A DNA stretch of 64,000 nucleotides from Akkermansiaceae bacterium (GCA_024233085.1 JACKQC010000013.1:1-64000), one strand, 5' to 3'; shown: positions 50,992 to 62,507, counted from the stretch's first letter. The notes: generated by a model from the letters alone, not told the origin. Made by a program: numbers and translations.

Positions 50992-52434
50992 ATGCCCGAG
51001 CGACCGCCAGACGAAGACAACACCACCGCCAATCCGCGGCTTTTCATCTGGTTCCGCATCTTTTTCAACTGCCGTTTCTACTATCCGGTCTACGCGATTC
51101 TGTTTCTCGACTTCGGGCTGAACGCGGCGCAGTTCGCCTGGTTGAACGTCGCGTGGGCCGTGTCCATCGTGCTGCTGGAGGTGCCCTCGGGCGCTCTGGC
51201 CGATCAGCTCGGACGGCGCACCCTGGTCATCTCCGCGGCGGTGCTGATGGTGATCGAGATGCTCGTGCTCTGTGCCATGCCGGTGATCGATCCGGCGCTG
51301 GCCGCCGCCGATCCCGAGGCCGGAAAACGGGCGCTCGGGGTGTTGTTCCTCGTTTTCTGCGTCAATCGCGTGATTTCCGGAGCCGCCGAGGCCGCCGCGA
51401 GCGGGGCGGACGAGGCGCTGGCCTACGATTCGCTGGACGCGGGGCGGCGGGACACACTGTGGTCCCGGCTGACGGTACAACTGATGAAGTGGCAGTCGGT
51501 GGGCTTCATCGCCGTGACTCTGATCGGCGCGGCGGTTTACGATCCCGATGTCGTCAACGCCGTGTCCGGCTGGCTGGGAAGCGAGCGCCGTTTCACCCAA
51601 TCGGAAACGCTGAAATTTCCCATCTATCTCACCTTCGGCATGGCGTTGGCGACGCTGGTTACCGCGCTGCGCTTCCGCGAGCCGGCCTCGATGCGTCCGA
51701 AATGCGACTTGCCGCTTCCGGCTTCGGTTCGGCGGAGTTTTCGGCGGACCTTCGCGGCGGGCGGCTGGATACTTCGCACGCCGGCGGCGCTGATGCTCAT
51801 CCTGGTGGGTCTTTTCTACGACAGCATCGTGCGGCTCTACTACACGGTCGGTTCCCTGTGGCTGGAGACGATCGGTTACGAGCCGCGGTGGTTCGGGGTC
51901 ATCAGCGTGGCGGGTTCCCTGACGGGCATCCTGTCCGCCACGGTCGGGGCGCGGCTGATGGCTCGGCACGGGCCGGACTTCAACTTTCGCCTGCTCACCG
52001 CCCTGATTTTCGTGCCGCTGGTGAGCCTGGCCTTTCCGGTCCGCCACTGGTCGGTGCTGTTTTTGCCGGGATTCTGGCTCGCGATGCGGTTGCTGCATTT
52101 TTTTCTGTCCAATTACCTGAACCGCGTCACGGATTCGGAAAACCGCGCCACCGTGCTCAGTTTTCGCGGGCTGACCATGAATCTCTCCTACGGGCTGGTG
52201 ACGTGGATCTACGGGTTGCAGACCGGGATTTTGCGCGAAAAACTCGGCGCTTCCGAAGCGGCCGCGCCGCCCCCGGGTTCCGCGGGCACCGGGGCGCGGG
52301 ACGCCCTGAGCGGGCGCGTTTTCGCCGAGGCGGTGAGCTGGTGGTGGCTCTATTTCGCGGTCGTCCTCGCGGGTCTGTGGCTGTTTCGCCGGACCTACTG
52401 CCGGAAGTCCTGGGGCGAACTGCTCGACCCGTGA
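50992..52434 (+). CDS. major facilitator superfamily transporter
   Basis: 480 residues. About twelve transmembrane segments; the loop between helices 2 and 3 has the MFS motif A-like sequence GALADQLGRRTLV. The N-terminal half includes AWLNVAWAVSIVLLEVPSG, the C-terminal half VISVAGSLTGILSATVGARL. The soluble stretch after helix 11 (residues of about 420-450) is Pro/Ala-rich. Substrate unknown; no regulator or operon partner is adjacent. Divergent from the glycosyltransferase gene, with 92 nt between the two starts. Confidence 0.9.
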   Translation: MPERPPDEDNTTANPRLFIWFRIFFNCRFYYPVYAILFLDFGLNAAQFAWLNVAWAVSIVLLEVPSGALADQLGRRTLVISAAVLMVIEMLVLCAMPVIDPALAAADPEAGKRALGVLFLVFCVNRVISGAAEAAASGADEALAYDSLDAGRRDTLWSRLTVQLMKWQSVGFIAVTLIGAAVYDPDVVNAVSGWLGSERRFTQSETLKFPIYLTFGMALATLVTALRFREPASMRPKCDLPLPASVRRSFRRTFAAGGWILRTPAALMLILVGLFYDSIVRLYYTVGSLWLETIGYEPRWFGVISVAGSLTGILSATVGARLMARHGPDFNFRLLTALIFVPLVSLAFPVRHWSVLFLPGFWLAMRLLHFFLSNYLNRVTDSENRATVLSFRGLTMNLSYGLVTWIYGLQTGILREKLGASEAAAPPPGSAGTGARDALSGRVFAEAVSWWWLYFAVVLAGLWLFRRTYCRKSWGELLDP

Positions 52435-52583
52435 GGCGACGCCTTTTGGATGAACGTTTTTCGGCGTCCGCGGTCTATATCGTTGATCGCCCGTTCGGGA
52501 GCGGTCGCATCATTCGATAAATTGTTGCCCGAAAATTCCGGGGTTTCGCCCCGCCTGTTCATAACCATCCATACATCCCATCC
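52435..52583 (+). other. spacer before clpB
   Basis: 149 nt between the MFS transporter stop and clpB. It has an inverted repeat GACGCC...GGCGTC (52438-52468) without a T-tract. I found no CIRCE element and no convincing sigma-32-type promoter. Confidence 0.4.
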
Positions 52584-55172
<2,589 letters not shown>

Positions 55173-55182
55173 GATGTTTTCG

Positions 55183-55223
55183 GACCCAACAGGGTTGGGT
55201 CCGCGACCATACCCTGTTGGGTT
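55183..55223. repeat. 41-nt double-palindrome repeat, copy 9
   Basis: Units centred AGG and CCT, spacer CGC; the first unit matches the consensus over all 19 positions. It lies 11 nt after the clpB stop. Confidence 0.95.
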
Positions 55224-55279
55224 GGCGAGGCGAGCCACGCGGTCTTGACCTTTCGCTCCGTTCCTGACACCATCGCGGG

Positions 55280-56311
55280 GTGCGCTGGATTTTTTCACCG
55301 ATGTTGTTCGCGGCGGCGTTTACCCTGCCCGCCGCGGCGCAGGAAATGCAGGTCACGATTCGCCTGAAAAACGGCGGCGTGGTCGATGCCCTCGCGGTGA
55401 GCCACGATCGCGATTCGATCACGTTCAAGGCGCCCGGCGCCTCGCAGTCCATCGAGATGTTTTACGCCCAGATCGACGCCATCAAGTGGCCCGAATTCGA
55501 GGAGTGGACGAAGGCGCAGCAGTCCTACGACTTCGGCCGCTACGCGGACGCCGCGCCGCTTTTCGAAAAGGTCGCCGGCATGAGGGGCGATCCGAAAACC
55601 GGCTATCCGTCGCCCGGAAACTACGCATCGCTCGCCCAGCGGCGGCTCGTCGAGTGCCGGCGCCGCCTCGGGGACGCCGCCGGCGTGGCGAAAAACCTTG
55701 GCAAGATCGAGACCGAATGGCTGCCCGCCGCCGACCTGCCCCTGCCGCCCGTGCTGGACGCGTGGGCCGCCGCGGGGCGGGAGGATTGGGCAAAGGTGAT
55801 GGAGATCGGGGACCGGCTGCGAGAGGACGTCGCCTTTTCCGGGACTTCCGGGCAGGGAATCGAGCTGGCTTATTTGTCCGGGATGGCCCTTCAGGCCCTC
55901 GACAGGATTCCCGAGGCTCTCATCGCCTTCGCCGCCGCCTACTCGCTCAATGCCGCCACCGATCCTGGCGTTTCGCGAATGGCGATGGAACGGGCCATCC
56001 TTCTGCTCGCCGCCGATCCGGATCGCGAACCGCAACTTCGGTCGCTGACGCACCTATACGCGTCGAATTTCGGCAAGGGGACCTTGTGGGAGGGGGCGCC
56101 GGAGCCGGTCGTCGCGGCGCTTTCCCGGCCGATGGAAAAGGGCGAGGCCGCGCTCGGCCAGGCCGGACGCACGGAGACCCGGGGAGAGATCGCGGAGGAA
56201 ACCGGCGGGCTCAAAGCCGTTGAGCAGGTCACCGCCGATCGCATGAAAAAGGTCGAGGCCAGACCGGAAGCGGTATCCGGAAAGGATTCGTCAAAGGAGG
56301 CAAATCCGTAG
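55280..56311 (+). CDS. exported tetratricopeptide-like protein
   Basis: 343 residues beginning at a GTG, followed by a signal peptide (FSPMLFAAAFTLPAAAQ). A short beta-rich start (MQVTIRLKNGGVVDALAVSHDRDSITFKA, about residues 20-55) is followed by alpha-helical repeats resembling TPRs (YDFGRYADAAPLFEKVAGM, LVECRRRLGDAAGVAKNLG, GMALQALDRIPEALIAFAAAYSL). The C-terminus is acidic and rich in Glu/Lys/Ala. I do not recognise a named family. It lies downstream of clpB in the same direction and 46 nt before the oxidoreductase gene. A role in envelope stress or assembly is speculation. Confidence 0.75.
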   Translation: MRWIFSPMLFAAAFTLPAAAQEMQVTIRLKNGGVVDALAVSHDRDSITFKAPGASQSIEMFYAQIDAIKWPEFEEWTKAQQSYDFGRYADAAPLFEKVAGMRGDPKTGYPSPGNYASLAQRRLVECRRRLGDAAGVAKNLGKIETEWLPAADLPLPPVLDAWAAAGREDWAKVMEIGDRLREDVAFSGTSGQGIELAYLSGMALQALDRIPEALIAFAAAYSLNAATDPGVSRMAMERAILLLAADPDREPQLRSLTHLYASNFGKGTLWEGAPEPVVAALSRPMEKGEAALGQAGRTETRGEIAEETGGLKAVEQVTADRMKKVEARPEAVSGKDSSKEANP

Positions 56312-56357
56312 CAGAAAATCCTGTTCATCCCGTCCAAAACCGGCTTTTTTCAAGGCC

Positions 56358-57359
56358 ATGCGACAGGTCAAATACGGAGTCATCGGCCTCGGCTGGTTCG
56401 GGGAAAAACATGGCGAGGCGCTCTCGGCGCTGCCTCAAGTCGATCTTCACGCGGTCTGCACCCGCACCGAGTCGCGGCTGAACGAGGTCGGCGACCGTTT
56501 TGGCGTGGCGAAACGCTTTTCCAGCTACGACGAGATGCTGGCCGACCCGGAGATCGAGGCCGTCAGTATCACCACCATGTGGGACCAGCATGTGGAGCCC
56601 GCCGTGGCCGCGCTCAAGGCCGGAAAGCACGTCTTTCTCGAAAAACCGATGGCCTCCACCGTGGCCGACTGCGACGCCATCGTCGAGGCCGCCAAGGCCG
56701 CGAGCGGCCATTTCATGGTCGGGCACATCTGCCGTTTCAATCCGCGCTATGCCGCCGCGAAACAGGCCGTCGCCGAGGGGCGCGTGGGTCGGATTATCTC
56801 CATGTACGCGCGCCGCAATCTGCCGGCCTGGGTCGGCGCCAGCGTGCTCGACAAGATCGGCCCCATCATCGGCGATGGCGTCCACGACACCGACCTGATG
56901 TTCTGGATGAGCGAATCGCGCGCCGTTTCCGTCTATGCTCAGACGGTGAAATTTCGCGATCACGCCCATCCCGACCTCGGCCAGGTGATGTATCGCCTCG
57001 AGAGCGGCGCCTCCTGCATCCTCGAGTCCGTCTGGTGCCTGCCCGACACCACGCCGTTCCAGATCGACGAGCGGCTGGAGATCGTCGGTACCGAGGGCAG
57101 TATTTCCATTCACGACACCCATCCGAATCTCATGATCGTGGACAGGGACGGCTCGCGCTGTCCGGACACGACCTACTGGCCCGACCAGCGCGGCGAATGC
57201 CGGGGCGCGCTGCGCGACGAGCTGGAATATTTCGTCAACGGCATCGTCAAAGGCGATCGCCCCACCGTCATCACCCCCGAGGAAAGCCGCGAAGCGGTGC
57301 GAGCCTGCCTCGCCGCCGAGGAATCGGCCCGGACGGGTGAGGTGGTGAAGATCGGATGA
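56358..57359 (+). CDS. Gfo/Idh/MocA-family oxidoreductase
   Basis: 333 residues. The N-terminal Rossmann fold starts KYGVIGLGWFGEKHGEAL, and the conserved VFLEKPMAST of the substrate/cofactor interface is intact. The C-terminal half has GDGVHDTDLMFWM and TVGDLGQVMYRLESGASCILES-like strands. These NAD(P)-dependent enzymes oxidise sugars, inositols or sugar acids; substrate not determinable. Probably co-transcribed with the upstream TPR gene. Confidence 0.92.
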   Translation: MRQVKYGVIGLGWFGEKHGEALSALPQVDLHAVCTRTESRLNEVGDRFGVAKRFSSYDEMLADPEIEAVSITTMWDQHVEPAVAALKAGKHVFLEKPMASTVADCDAIVEAAKAASGHFMVGHICRFNPRYAAAKQAVAEGRVGRIISMYARRNLPAWVGASVLDKIGPIIGDGVHDTDLMFWMSESRAVSVYAQTVKFRDHAHPDLGQVMYRLESGASCILESVWCLPDTTPFQIDERLEIVGTEGSISIHDTHPNLMIVDRDGSRCPDTTYWPDQRGECRGALRDELEYFVNGIVKGDRPTVITPEESREAVRACLAAEESARTGEVVKIG

Positions 57360-57384
57360 TTGTGGGAATGCGGCGGGGCGGAAT

Positions 57385-58086
57385 TCAATCGAGACCCAAA
57401 TCTTTGACGTAACCGGCATCTTCCGAATAATCTTCGGGTTTGCAGTAGCGAATAGTGATTGCTCTCACTTGATCCGCGATGTGCTCCCGAGTGATCGCGT
57501 CGTCCCCGCCAACGAACAGGAACGGGTGAGAGTCGGTGAGGAGATTGACCAGGTCGCCAACGGTTTTGAGATGAGGGGGGAATTCGCTTCGGAGGGAACG
57601 GGTCAGCGCCGTAAAAACGACTGAGATTCCGATGGGGATCGTGGGAATGAAGAAGAATATTTTGTCTGAGTTTGGAAGCATCCACCGCGGCAAGAAGACG
57701 GCTCCTCCTAAGGAAAGGATCAAAATGGCCACTTTCAGTGCTGTTGGGCGTTGAAGGCTTGGCCAATGAGTTTTCGGGGGCAGATAGGAATCTTCGACCC
57801 TTTGCCAGCCGCGTCTTCGGCGCTTTCTCGGAAACAATTCGACCAATTCGGTCGAAGGTTTGATTCGTTTTCGAGATCCGAAACCGGCCTTGAGACAGGC
57901 ATTTCGAAAACGTGAAAAAGCTCGAAACTTCAGCGCTGGTGTCTTTCCATCCGGTCGCCCAATTCGCGAAAAAATGTGATCGATCATGTCGCGCGGGCAA
58001 AACATCTTCGCGCATTCTTCGTCCGGAATTTCGATGCCGAAGACTTCTTCGGTTTCCATCACGAGTTCAACGAGATCCAGGCCCAT
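57385..58086 (-). CDS. ACP-like membrane protein lacking the phosphopantetheine serine
   Basis: 233 residues. Residues 1-45 look like an acyl-carrier-protein core (DLVELVMETEEVFGIEIPDEECAKMF), but the Ser-bearing DSL motif is replaced by MGL at the very start, so it cannot be pantetheinylated in the usual way. A basic linker (RKRIKPSTELVELFPRKRRRR) and two transmembrane helices (ALKVAILILSLGGAVFLP and IFFFIPTIPIGISVVFTAL) follow. The C-terminal half again resembles an ACP (TVGDLVNLL then ITIRYCKPEDYSEDAGYVKDLGLD). Proteins of this form recur in related genomes with unknown role. Confidence 0.7.
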   Translation of the reverse strand: MGLDLVELVMETEEVFGIEIPDEECAKMFCPRDMIDHIFSRIGRPDGKTPALKFRAFSRFRNACLKAGFGSRKRIKPSTELVELFPRKRRRRGWQRVEDSYLPPKTHWPSLQRPTALKVAILILSLGGAVFLPRWMLPNSDKIFFFIPTIPIGISVVFTALTRSLRSEFPPHLKTVGDLVNLLTDSHPFLFVGGDDAITREHIADQVRAITIRYCKPEDYSEDAGYVKDLGLD

Positions 58087-58122
58087 TCACGTCAGGGTGA
58101 ATCGTGGAGTGCTTTCTTCACC

Positions 58123-58890
58123 TCACCACGGCGGCAGCGCCATCGTTCCGCCGTCGAGCGTCAGGATTGTCCCGTTCACATAGGCGGCGTCGTCGCCGAT
58201 GAGAAACGCGGCCGCCTTGGCGATGTCCTCGGGCTGGCCGAGACGGCGCACCGGGATTTTCTGCTCGACCTGGGCGTAGAGTTCCGCGACCGGGGCGTTC
58301 CACCCCTGGCAACTGGCGGCCAACATGGGGGTGTCGATGGTGCCGGGCGAGACGCCGACGGCGCGAATTTTCCCGGCATGATCGACCGCGAGACAGCGGA
58401 CGAGGGCCTCCAGCGCGGCCTTCGAGGCGCAGTAAAGCGCGTGGGCGGGAAAGCCGACGTGGGCCGCGACGCTGGTGGTGACGAGGAAAACGCCGCCATT
58501 GTCGTTGCGTTCCATGACGGGAATGCTGTGCTTCGCGGTCCAGAAGGCGCCTTTCACGTTCACCCCCATCAGCTTTTCCCAATCGGTGGTCGTGAAATCG
58601 GTCACCAGCCCCTTGCCCCAGACGCCGGCGTTGCAGTGGACCGCGTCGACGCGCCCGAACTCCTCGGCGGCGGCCGCGACCAGCGCCTGGACGCTGGCCT
58701 CGTCGGAGACGTCGCAGTGCCGGAAGCGCACTTCATGTCCCGAGTCGCGCAGCGTGGCTTCGAGCGCCGCGCCGGCCTCGTCCTGAATCGACGCGGCCAT
58801 GACGCGCGCGCCTTTCTCCGCGAACAGGCGGACGCAGGCCTCCCCGATGCCCGAGGTGCCGCCGGTGACGATGATGACTTTGTCTTTCAT
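58123..58890 (-). CDS. short-chain dehydrogenase/reductase
   Basis: 255 residues. Cofactor motif TGGTSGIGEA, the CNAG motif (VHCNAGVWG), catalytic YCASK and the PGTIDTPML segment are all standard classical-SDR features. It reduces or oxidises an alcohol/ketone with NAD(P). It lies in the same direction as the ACP-like gene (36 nt apart) and after the VOC and epimerase genes, so it may belong to a sugar or uronate oxidation set. Substrate unknown. Confidence 0.93.
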   Translation of the reverse strand: MKDKVIIVTGGTSGIGEACVRLFAEKGARVMAASIQDEAGAALEATLRDSGHEVRFRHCDVSDEASVQALVAAAAEEFGRVDAVHCNAGVWGKGLVTDFTTTDWEKLMGVNVKGAFWTAKHSIPVMERNDNGGVFLVTTSVAAHVGFPAHALYCASKAALEALVRCLAVDHAGKIRAVGVSPGTIDTPMLAASCQGWNAPVAELYAQVEQKIPVRRLGQPEDIAKAAAFLIGDDAAYVNGTILTLDGGTMALPPW

Positions 58891-58924
58891 GGTGGTTGAC
58901 CAGAATTTTTAGATTCGGTTCGAT

Positions 58925-59145
58925 GGAAAACGCCGAAGGTGTTTTGGATCATAGCCTGGGGTTCGAGAGAGCCCCAGGCTTCGAATGGCTTGATTAAGAG
59001 ACAAGCCTGAAGGGCATGCGGAACGGTTCGAACCCAGCCCAACGACTCCGGAACCTCTTCGAGGTTCTGCCGGGGCTATCACCGTTGGTCCCAGGGTAGC
59101 CTGCCGGCAACCCTGGGCTCTTCTCCAAAATCCCGTTGGGATTTC
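58925..59145. repeat. intergenic cassette of five hairpins
   Basis: Within 220 nt lie inverted repeats AAAACGCC-gaa-GGTGTTTT (58927-58945), AGCCTGGGG with CCCCAGGCT (58953-58980), GAACCTC-ttc-GAGGTTC (about 59050-59066), CCAGGGT with ACCCTGG (about 59090-59116) and AAATCCC-gtt-GGGATTT (59128-59144). No coding frame is visible. The compact multi-hairpin layout suggests a dispersed repeat or an untranslated structured RNA. It separates the SDR gene from the VOC gene, so these two are probably not tightly co-transcribed. Confidence 0.65.
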
Positions 59146-59172
59146 TTTCATCGATTCCTATGGGGCGGGCGA

Positions 59173-59523
59173 TTACTCCTGCAAGTCGCTGAATTCCGTG
59201 GCGCCCTCGCGGAACTGCATGTATTCGAAAACGGCTTCGTCCTTCAGAAAAAACGCCACCAGTAGTCCGTCCATTGGCGCGAAGGGTTCGATGATGACAT
59301 CCTCGCCCTCGAGCGCCGCGTGGATGTCGTCGACGCGGAAGGCCACGTGCGGCAAGTCGCGGACCGGCCCGGTGACGGGCGAGTCGGGTTCGAAACGCAG
59401 GAACTCGACGCGATAGGGATGTTTCTCCGGCCGGGTCACCCAAACCTTGGTTTCGGCGACGTAGGTTTCGCCGGGCTGTGGATCGTCGGTCGGCAGGCCG
59501 ATGTGATGAAAATGTCGGGTCAT
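59173..59523 (-). CDS. VOC-family (glyoxalase/dioxygenase-fold) protein
   Basis: 116 residues: one VOC module pair of beta-alpha-beta-beta-beta units. The N-terminus MTRHFHHIGLPTDDPQPGE carries the first metal-ligand-like His, HVAFRVDDIHAALEGEDV the middle strand, and FFLKDEAVFEYMQFRE the last Glu ligand region. It is too short to place in a specific enzyme group. Its start lies 59 nt downstream of the epimerase stop on the same strand. Confidence 0.88.
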   Translation of the reverse strand: MTRHFHHIGLPTDDPQPGETYVAETKVWVTRPEKHPYRVEFLRFEPDSPVTGPVRDLPHVAFRVDDIHAALEGEDVIIEPFAPMDGLLVAFFLKDEAVFEYMQFREGATEFSDLQE

Positions 59524-59581
59524 GGGCGGTAGGGTAAAAAGAAATCGAAAAAAATCCCGTCATTCTTGTCAAGAAATGCGA

Positions 59582-60538
59582 TCACGCCGCGTCGCCCGCA
59601 CGGAAGGCGATCGCCTTGTCGGCCATGATCGGAAAATCGTTTTGCGGGTCGTAACCGAGGGTCCGGCGGGCCTTGCGGATGTCGATTTTGAAGCTGTGAT
59701 AATCCGGGCAGGCGATTTCGACGGTGGGCAGCCCGGTCTTTTCAGACAGACAGGCGGCGGCGCTCCGGTAATCGAAGGCGGCGGGGCCGGCGATGTTGAA
59801 GTCCTCTCCGAAGGCCGCCGGGTTGTCGATCAGGCGGTCGAAGGCGTGCAGGACATCCTCGATGTGGACGATGTGGCGCCGGAGCGGTTCGCCGTCGAGG
59901 TTTAGCAGGATGGGTAGGTGCTCGCGCCCGGCGCGGACGAGATCGAGTGTGGCCTCGGAGGGTTCGCCGAAGCCGTGGCCTCTCTCGGCGGGATCGACAT
60001 TTTTCAGCAGCGAGAAATGGTTGAGCAGGTCATCTTTCTCGAAGACCCAGGAGGAACGCAGGATCGTGGTGACGAGTCCGTATTGATGCCGGTATTGCTC
60101 GGTCATCGTTTCCTCGACTGCCTTGGAAAAGGCGTAGTAACCTGGGTAGGCCACGTTCGGGTCGGTTTCGGCGATCGGTTTCGGGTGCGGGTAAAACCAG
60201 ATGCCCTTCGCCGCGTCGCCGCCGAGGAGGATGAACTGCCGCGGCCGATGGCGCCGGCAGGCTTCCAGGATGTGGAAGAGGCCCTTGAGCGCCACGTCGA
60301 AAAAAGTCGCCGGATCTTCCTTCGTCGTCGCCATCTGGATCACGATGTCCGCGTCGGCGACGACAGTGTCGACCGCCGCGGCGTCGGTGACGGAACCGGG
60401 GATTTGCGCGATCCGGGCGGCGTCGCCGTCGAGTGGAGTTCGATGGATCAGGACGCGCAGGTCGTGTCCCTGGGCGAGCAGGCGGGGAACGAGGTGGCGA
60501 CCGATTTTTCCGGAGGCGCCGAAGAGGGCGATGGTCAT
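59582..60538 (-). CDS. NAD-dependent epimerase/dehydratase-family protein
   Basis: 318 residues from the ATG at 60538; the frame is open upstream but the Rossmann motif begins here (TIALFGASGKIGRHLVPRLLAQG). The extended-SDR catalytic YYAFSKAVEE and FILLGGDAAKG are visible, then the substrate domain with HIVHIEDVLHAFDRLIDNP and FNIAGPAAFDYRSAAA. Uronate dehydrogenase or a sugar epimerase is plausible given the nearby symporter and SDR; the fold alone does not decide. Confidence 0.9.
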   Translation of the reverse strand: MTIALFGASGKIGRHLVPRLLAQGHDLRVLIHRTPLDGDAARIAQIPGSVTDAAAVDTVVADADIVIQMATTKEDPATFFDVALKGLFHILEACRRHRPRQFILLGGDAAKGIWFYPHPKPIAETDPNVAYPGYYAFSKAVEETMTEQYRHQYGLVTTILRSSWVFEKDDLLNHFSLLKNVDPAERGHGFGEPSEATLDLVRAGREHLPILLNLDGEPLRRHIVHIEDVLHAFDRLIDNPAAFGEDFNIAGPAAFDYRSAAACLSEKTGLPTVEIACPDYHSFKIDIRKARRTLGYDPQNDFPIMADKAIAFRAGDAA

Positions 60539-60652
60539 GGACTCTTTTTTGACAGGATTAACAGGATTGATTCGATTTGGCTGGGTCGGCCCGGCCCGGC
60601 CCCGGAAATTGGAGCGGTGTTTCCGCATTGCCTAAGAGCGAAAAATTCGATC

Positions 60653-60693
60653 CACCCAACAGGGTTAGGTCAGTGACCCGACCCTGTTGAGTC
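60653..60693. repeat. 41-nt double-palindrome repeat, copy 10
   Basis: Units centred AGG and CCT, spacer AGT. The minus strand through it supplies the last codons and the TGA stop (60672-60670) of the small membrane protein encoded at 60670-60837. Confidence 0.95.
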
Positions 60694-60837
60694 GTCGGGC
60701 GAATCGCCGTCGCCGCGCAGATGGCGGAAGAGGCGCCGGATGTCGAGCGCGCCGAGGATCGTGGTCGCCAGCGCCATCAGCAGGAACAGCGACACGAAGG
60801 TCACGAGCGTCATTTTCCAGAGGAGTTTCCAGGTCAT
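60670..60837 (-). CDS. 55-residue membrane protein overlapping the symporter gene
   Basis: ATG at 60837 overlapping the symporter stop (ATGA), stop at 60670-60672. A single transmembrane helix (LVTFVSLFLLMALATTIL) is flanked by positive residues (MTWKLLWK and DIRRLFRHLRGD). The last residues STGSGH are encoded by copy 10 of the repeat. The overlap and topology fit a small accessory subunit of sodium:solute symporters, a pattern known for related transporters; the assignment is an inference. Confidence 0.65.
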   Translation of the reverse strand: MTWKLLWKMTLVTFVSLFLLMALATTILGALDIRRLFRHLRGDGDSPDDSTGSGH

Positions 60838-62405
60838 GGCGATTCGGGGTCGGGGGACGCGGCTTTCCGTTCTTTATCCGGGCACAGGAGGGAAAAGACA
60901 ACCAAAAACAGGAACGACGCCACCACGGACAGGAGCCCGACCTGGGCGCCGGAAAGGCCGGGCGCGACGATTTTGCGCACCGGTTCCATTCCGAAAATGG
61001 CGGTCGAACCGGCGATCAGGGCGGCGAAGGCGCCGGTGCGGCTGGCGCGTTTCCAGTAGGCGCCGCCGGCGAGCACGGCGAGGGCGCCGTTGAAATAGAT
61101 GGCGCCGGTCACGGCCATGTAGTCCCAGATGTCGTCGCCGCCCTTGTAGAAAAGGCCCCAGGCCAGCACGTAGGCGCCGATGACGAAGATAATCAACCGC
61201 GTGAGCCGGATGCGCGCGGCTTCGGAGAAGGGCTTCTTTTTCAGCGGCGCCACGATGTCCTGGGTGATGACGGAACTCCAGCACAGGAAGTAGCTGTCGT
61301 GCGTGGACATGAAGGCGGCGATCATGGCGGCGGTGACGACGCCCAGCAGCACGGGCGGCAGGAGCCGGCCCATGAAGACGGGCATGGCGTAGAGATTGCT
61401 GATGGCGGGCGCGGCGCCCTCGTCGGCGGGGAGGAAGAGCGGCTTCAGGTCGGCGCCCTCGGGGGTGGCGACGATGTAAACCAGCGCGCAGATGCCCCAG
61501 AACATGGGAATCAGAAAGCGGATGGTGAAGGAGATCGACGAGATGGCGTATTGCTTTTTCACGGCGGCGGTGGATTCCATGGTCAGGGCGCGGCTGACGG
61601 CGGTCGGCCAGACCGCGCAGGAAATCAGGCCCGCGGTCACGATCATCCACGCGACATAGGACCAGCCGAAGTCGGAGTCCTTGGCGACGGGGTTGAAGCC
61701 TCCCTCGCCCATGAGATTTTCCACGGTGGCGAAGATGTTTTCCCAGCCCAGTGTGGTGATGGCGAGGACGGTGGCGACGACGAGGCCGACGGACATGACG
61801 ACGAACTGCACGTAGTCGGTGAGGATGACGCTGATCATGCCGCCGAGCGCGGTGTAGACGAGGACGAGGATCAGCAGCGTGATCATCACGGCCGGGAGCG
61901 CCCAGCCCTCGGCGGAGAGGCCGGTGGCGCCGACGATAAACATGGCGCCGACCTTCAGGAACAGGCCCATGTTCAGGATGCCGGCAAAGGCGAGGATGAC
62001 GCCGCCGAGCACGCGCGTTTTCCGGTCGAAGCGTTTTTCGTAGTATTCGGGGATGGTCAGGACGCCGGCCTCGCGCAGGGGCACGACGATAAATCCGCTG
62101 AGGCCGATGAGCAGGGTGCTGACGCCGGCGATGAGGGCGATGTGGAAGGAGGCGAAGCCGCCGGCGAAGCCCTTCTGGGCGTTGTACATCACGGTCACGA
62201 GCCCCATTTCCGTGCCGAGCATGGTCGCCACGCCCAGCCAGGTCCCGATCTTCCGGTCGGCGCCGATGTAGGCGGTCATGTCGCGGGCGTACTTCTTGAC
62301 CGCGATCCCGATGAGCAGGGAAAGGCCAAGGTAGACGGCGACGATGACGCCGTCGACGACGGAGAAATTCGTGCGCTGGAGGGCTTCGACGACTTCGGGC
62401 TGCAT
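60834..62405 (-). CDS. sodium:solute symporter (SSS family)
   Basis: 523 residues, about thirteen transmembrane helices. Typical SSS stretches include VDGVIVAVYLGLSLLIGIAVKK (helix 1), LIGLSGFIVVPLREAGVLTIPEYYEKRFDRKTR, YTALGGMISVILTDYVQFVVMSVGL (helix 6 with the Na+ site region) and AAMIAAFMSTHDSYFLCWSSVITQDI (helix 8). It couples Na+ influx to uptake of a sugar, sugar acid, carboxylate or amino acid; the neighbouring oxidoreductases favour a sugar or sugar acid. The small ORF at its 3' end overlaps the stop by ATGA. Confidence 0.94.
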   Translation of the reverse strand: MQPEVVEALQRTNFSVVDGVIVAVYLGLSLLIGIAVKKYARDMTAYIGADRKIGTWLGVATMLGTEMGLVTVMYNAQKGFAGGFASFHIALIAGVSTLLIGLSGFIVVPLREAGVLTIPEYYEKRFDRKTRVLGGVILAFAGILNMGLFLKVGAMFIVGATGLSAEGWALPAVMITLLILVLVYTALGGMISVILTDYVQFVVMSVGLVVATVLAITTLGWENIFATVENLMGEGGFNPVAKDSDFGWSYVAWMIVTAGLISCAVWPTAVSRALTMESTAAVKKQYAISSISFTIRFLIPMFWGICALVYIVATPEGADLKPLFLPADEGAAPAISNLYAMPVFMGRLLPPVLLGVVTAAMIAAFMSTHDSYFLCWSSVITQDIVAPLKKKPFSEAARIRLTRLIIFVIGAYVLAWGLFYKGGDDIWDYMAVTGAIYFNGALAVLAGGAYWKRASRTGAFAALIAGSTAIFGMEPVRKIVAPGLSGAQVGLLSVVASFLFLVVFSLLCPDKERKAASPDPESP

Positions 62406-62507
62406 GGGCCGCAGTCTGAAGGCGGACGGCGCGGGGCGTCAAGCGCCGGGAACGAATCCCGCGATGGCGCGCTTTACCCGCCGGTCCGTTTCCGGCCAGA
62501 CTGGGGA

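Noticed and set aside
60687..62507. Upstream extension of the beta-helix gene, open for about 600 codons
   Set aside because: The extension overlaps the symporter on the other strand; the signal peptide at 62508 fixes the start.
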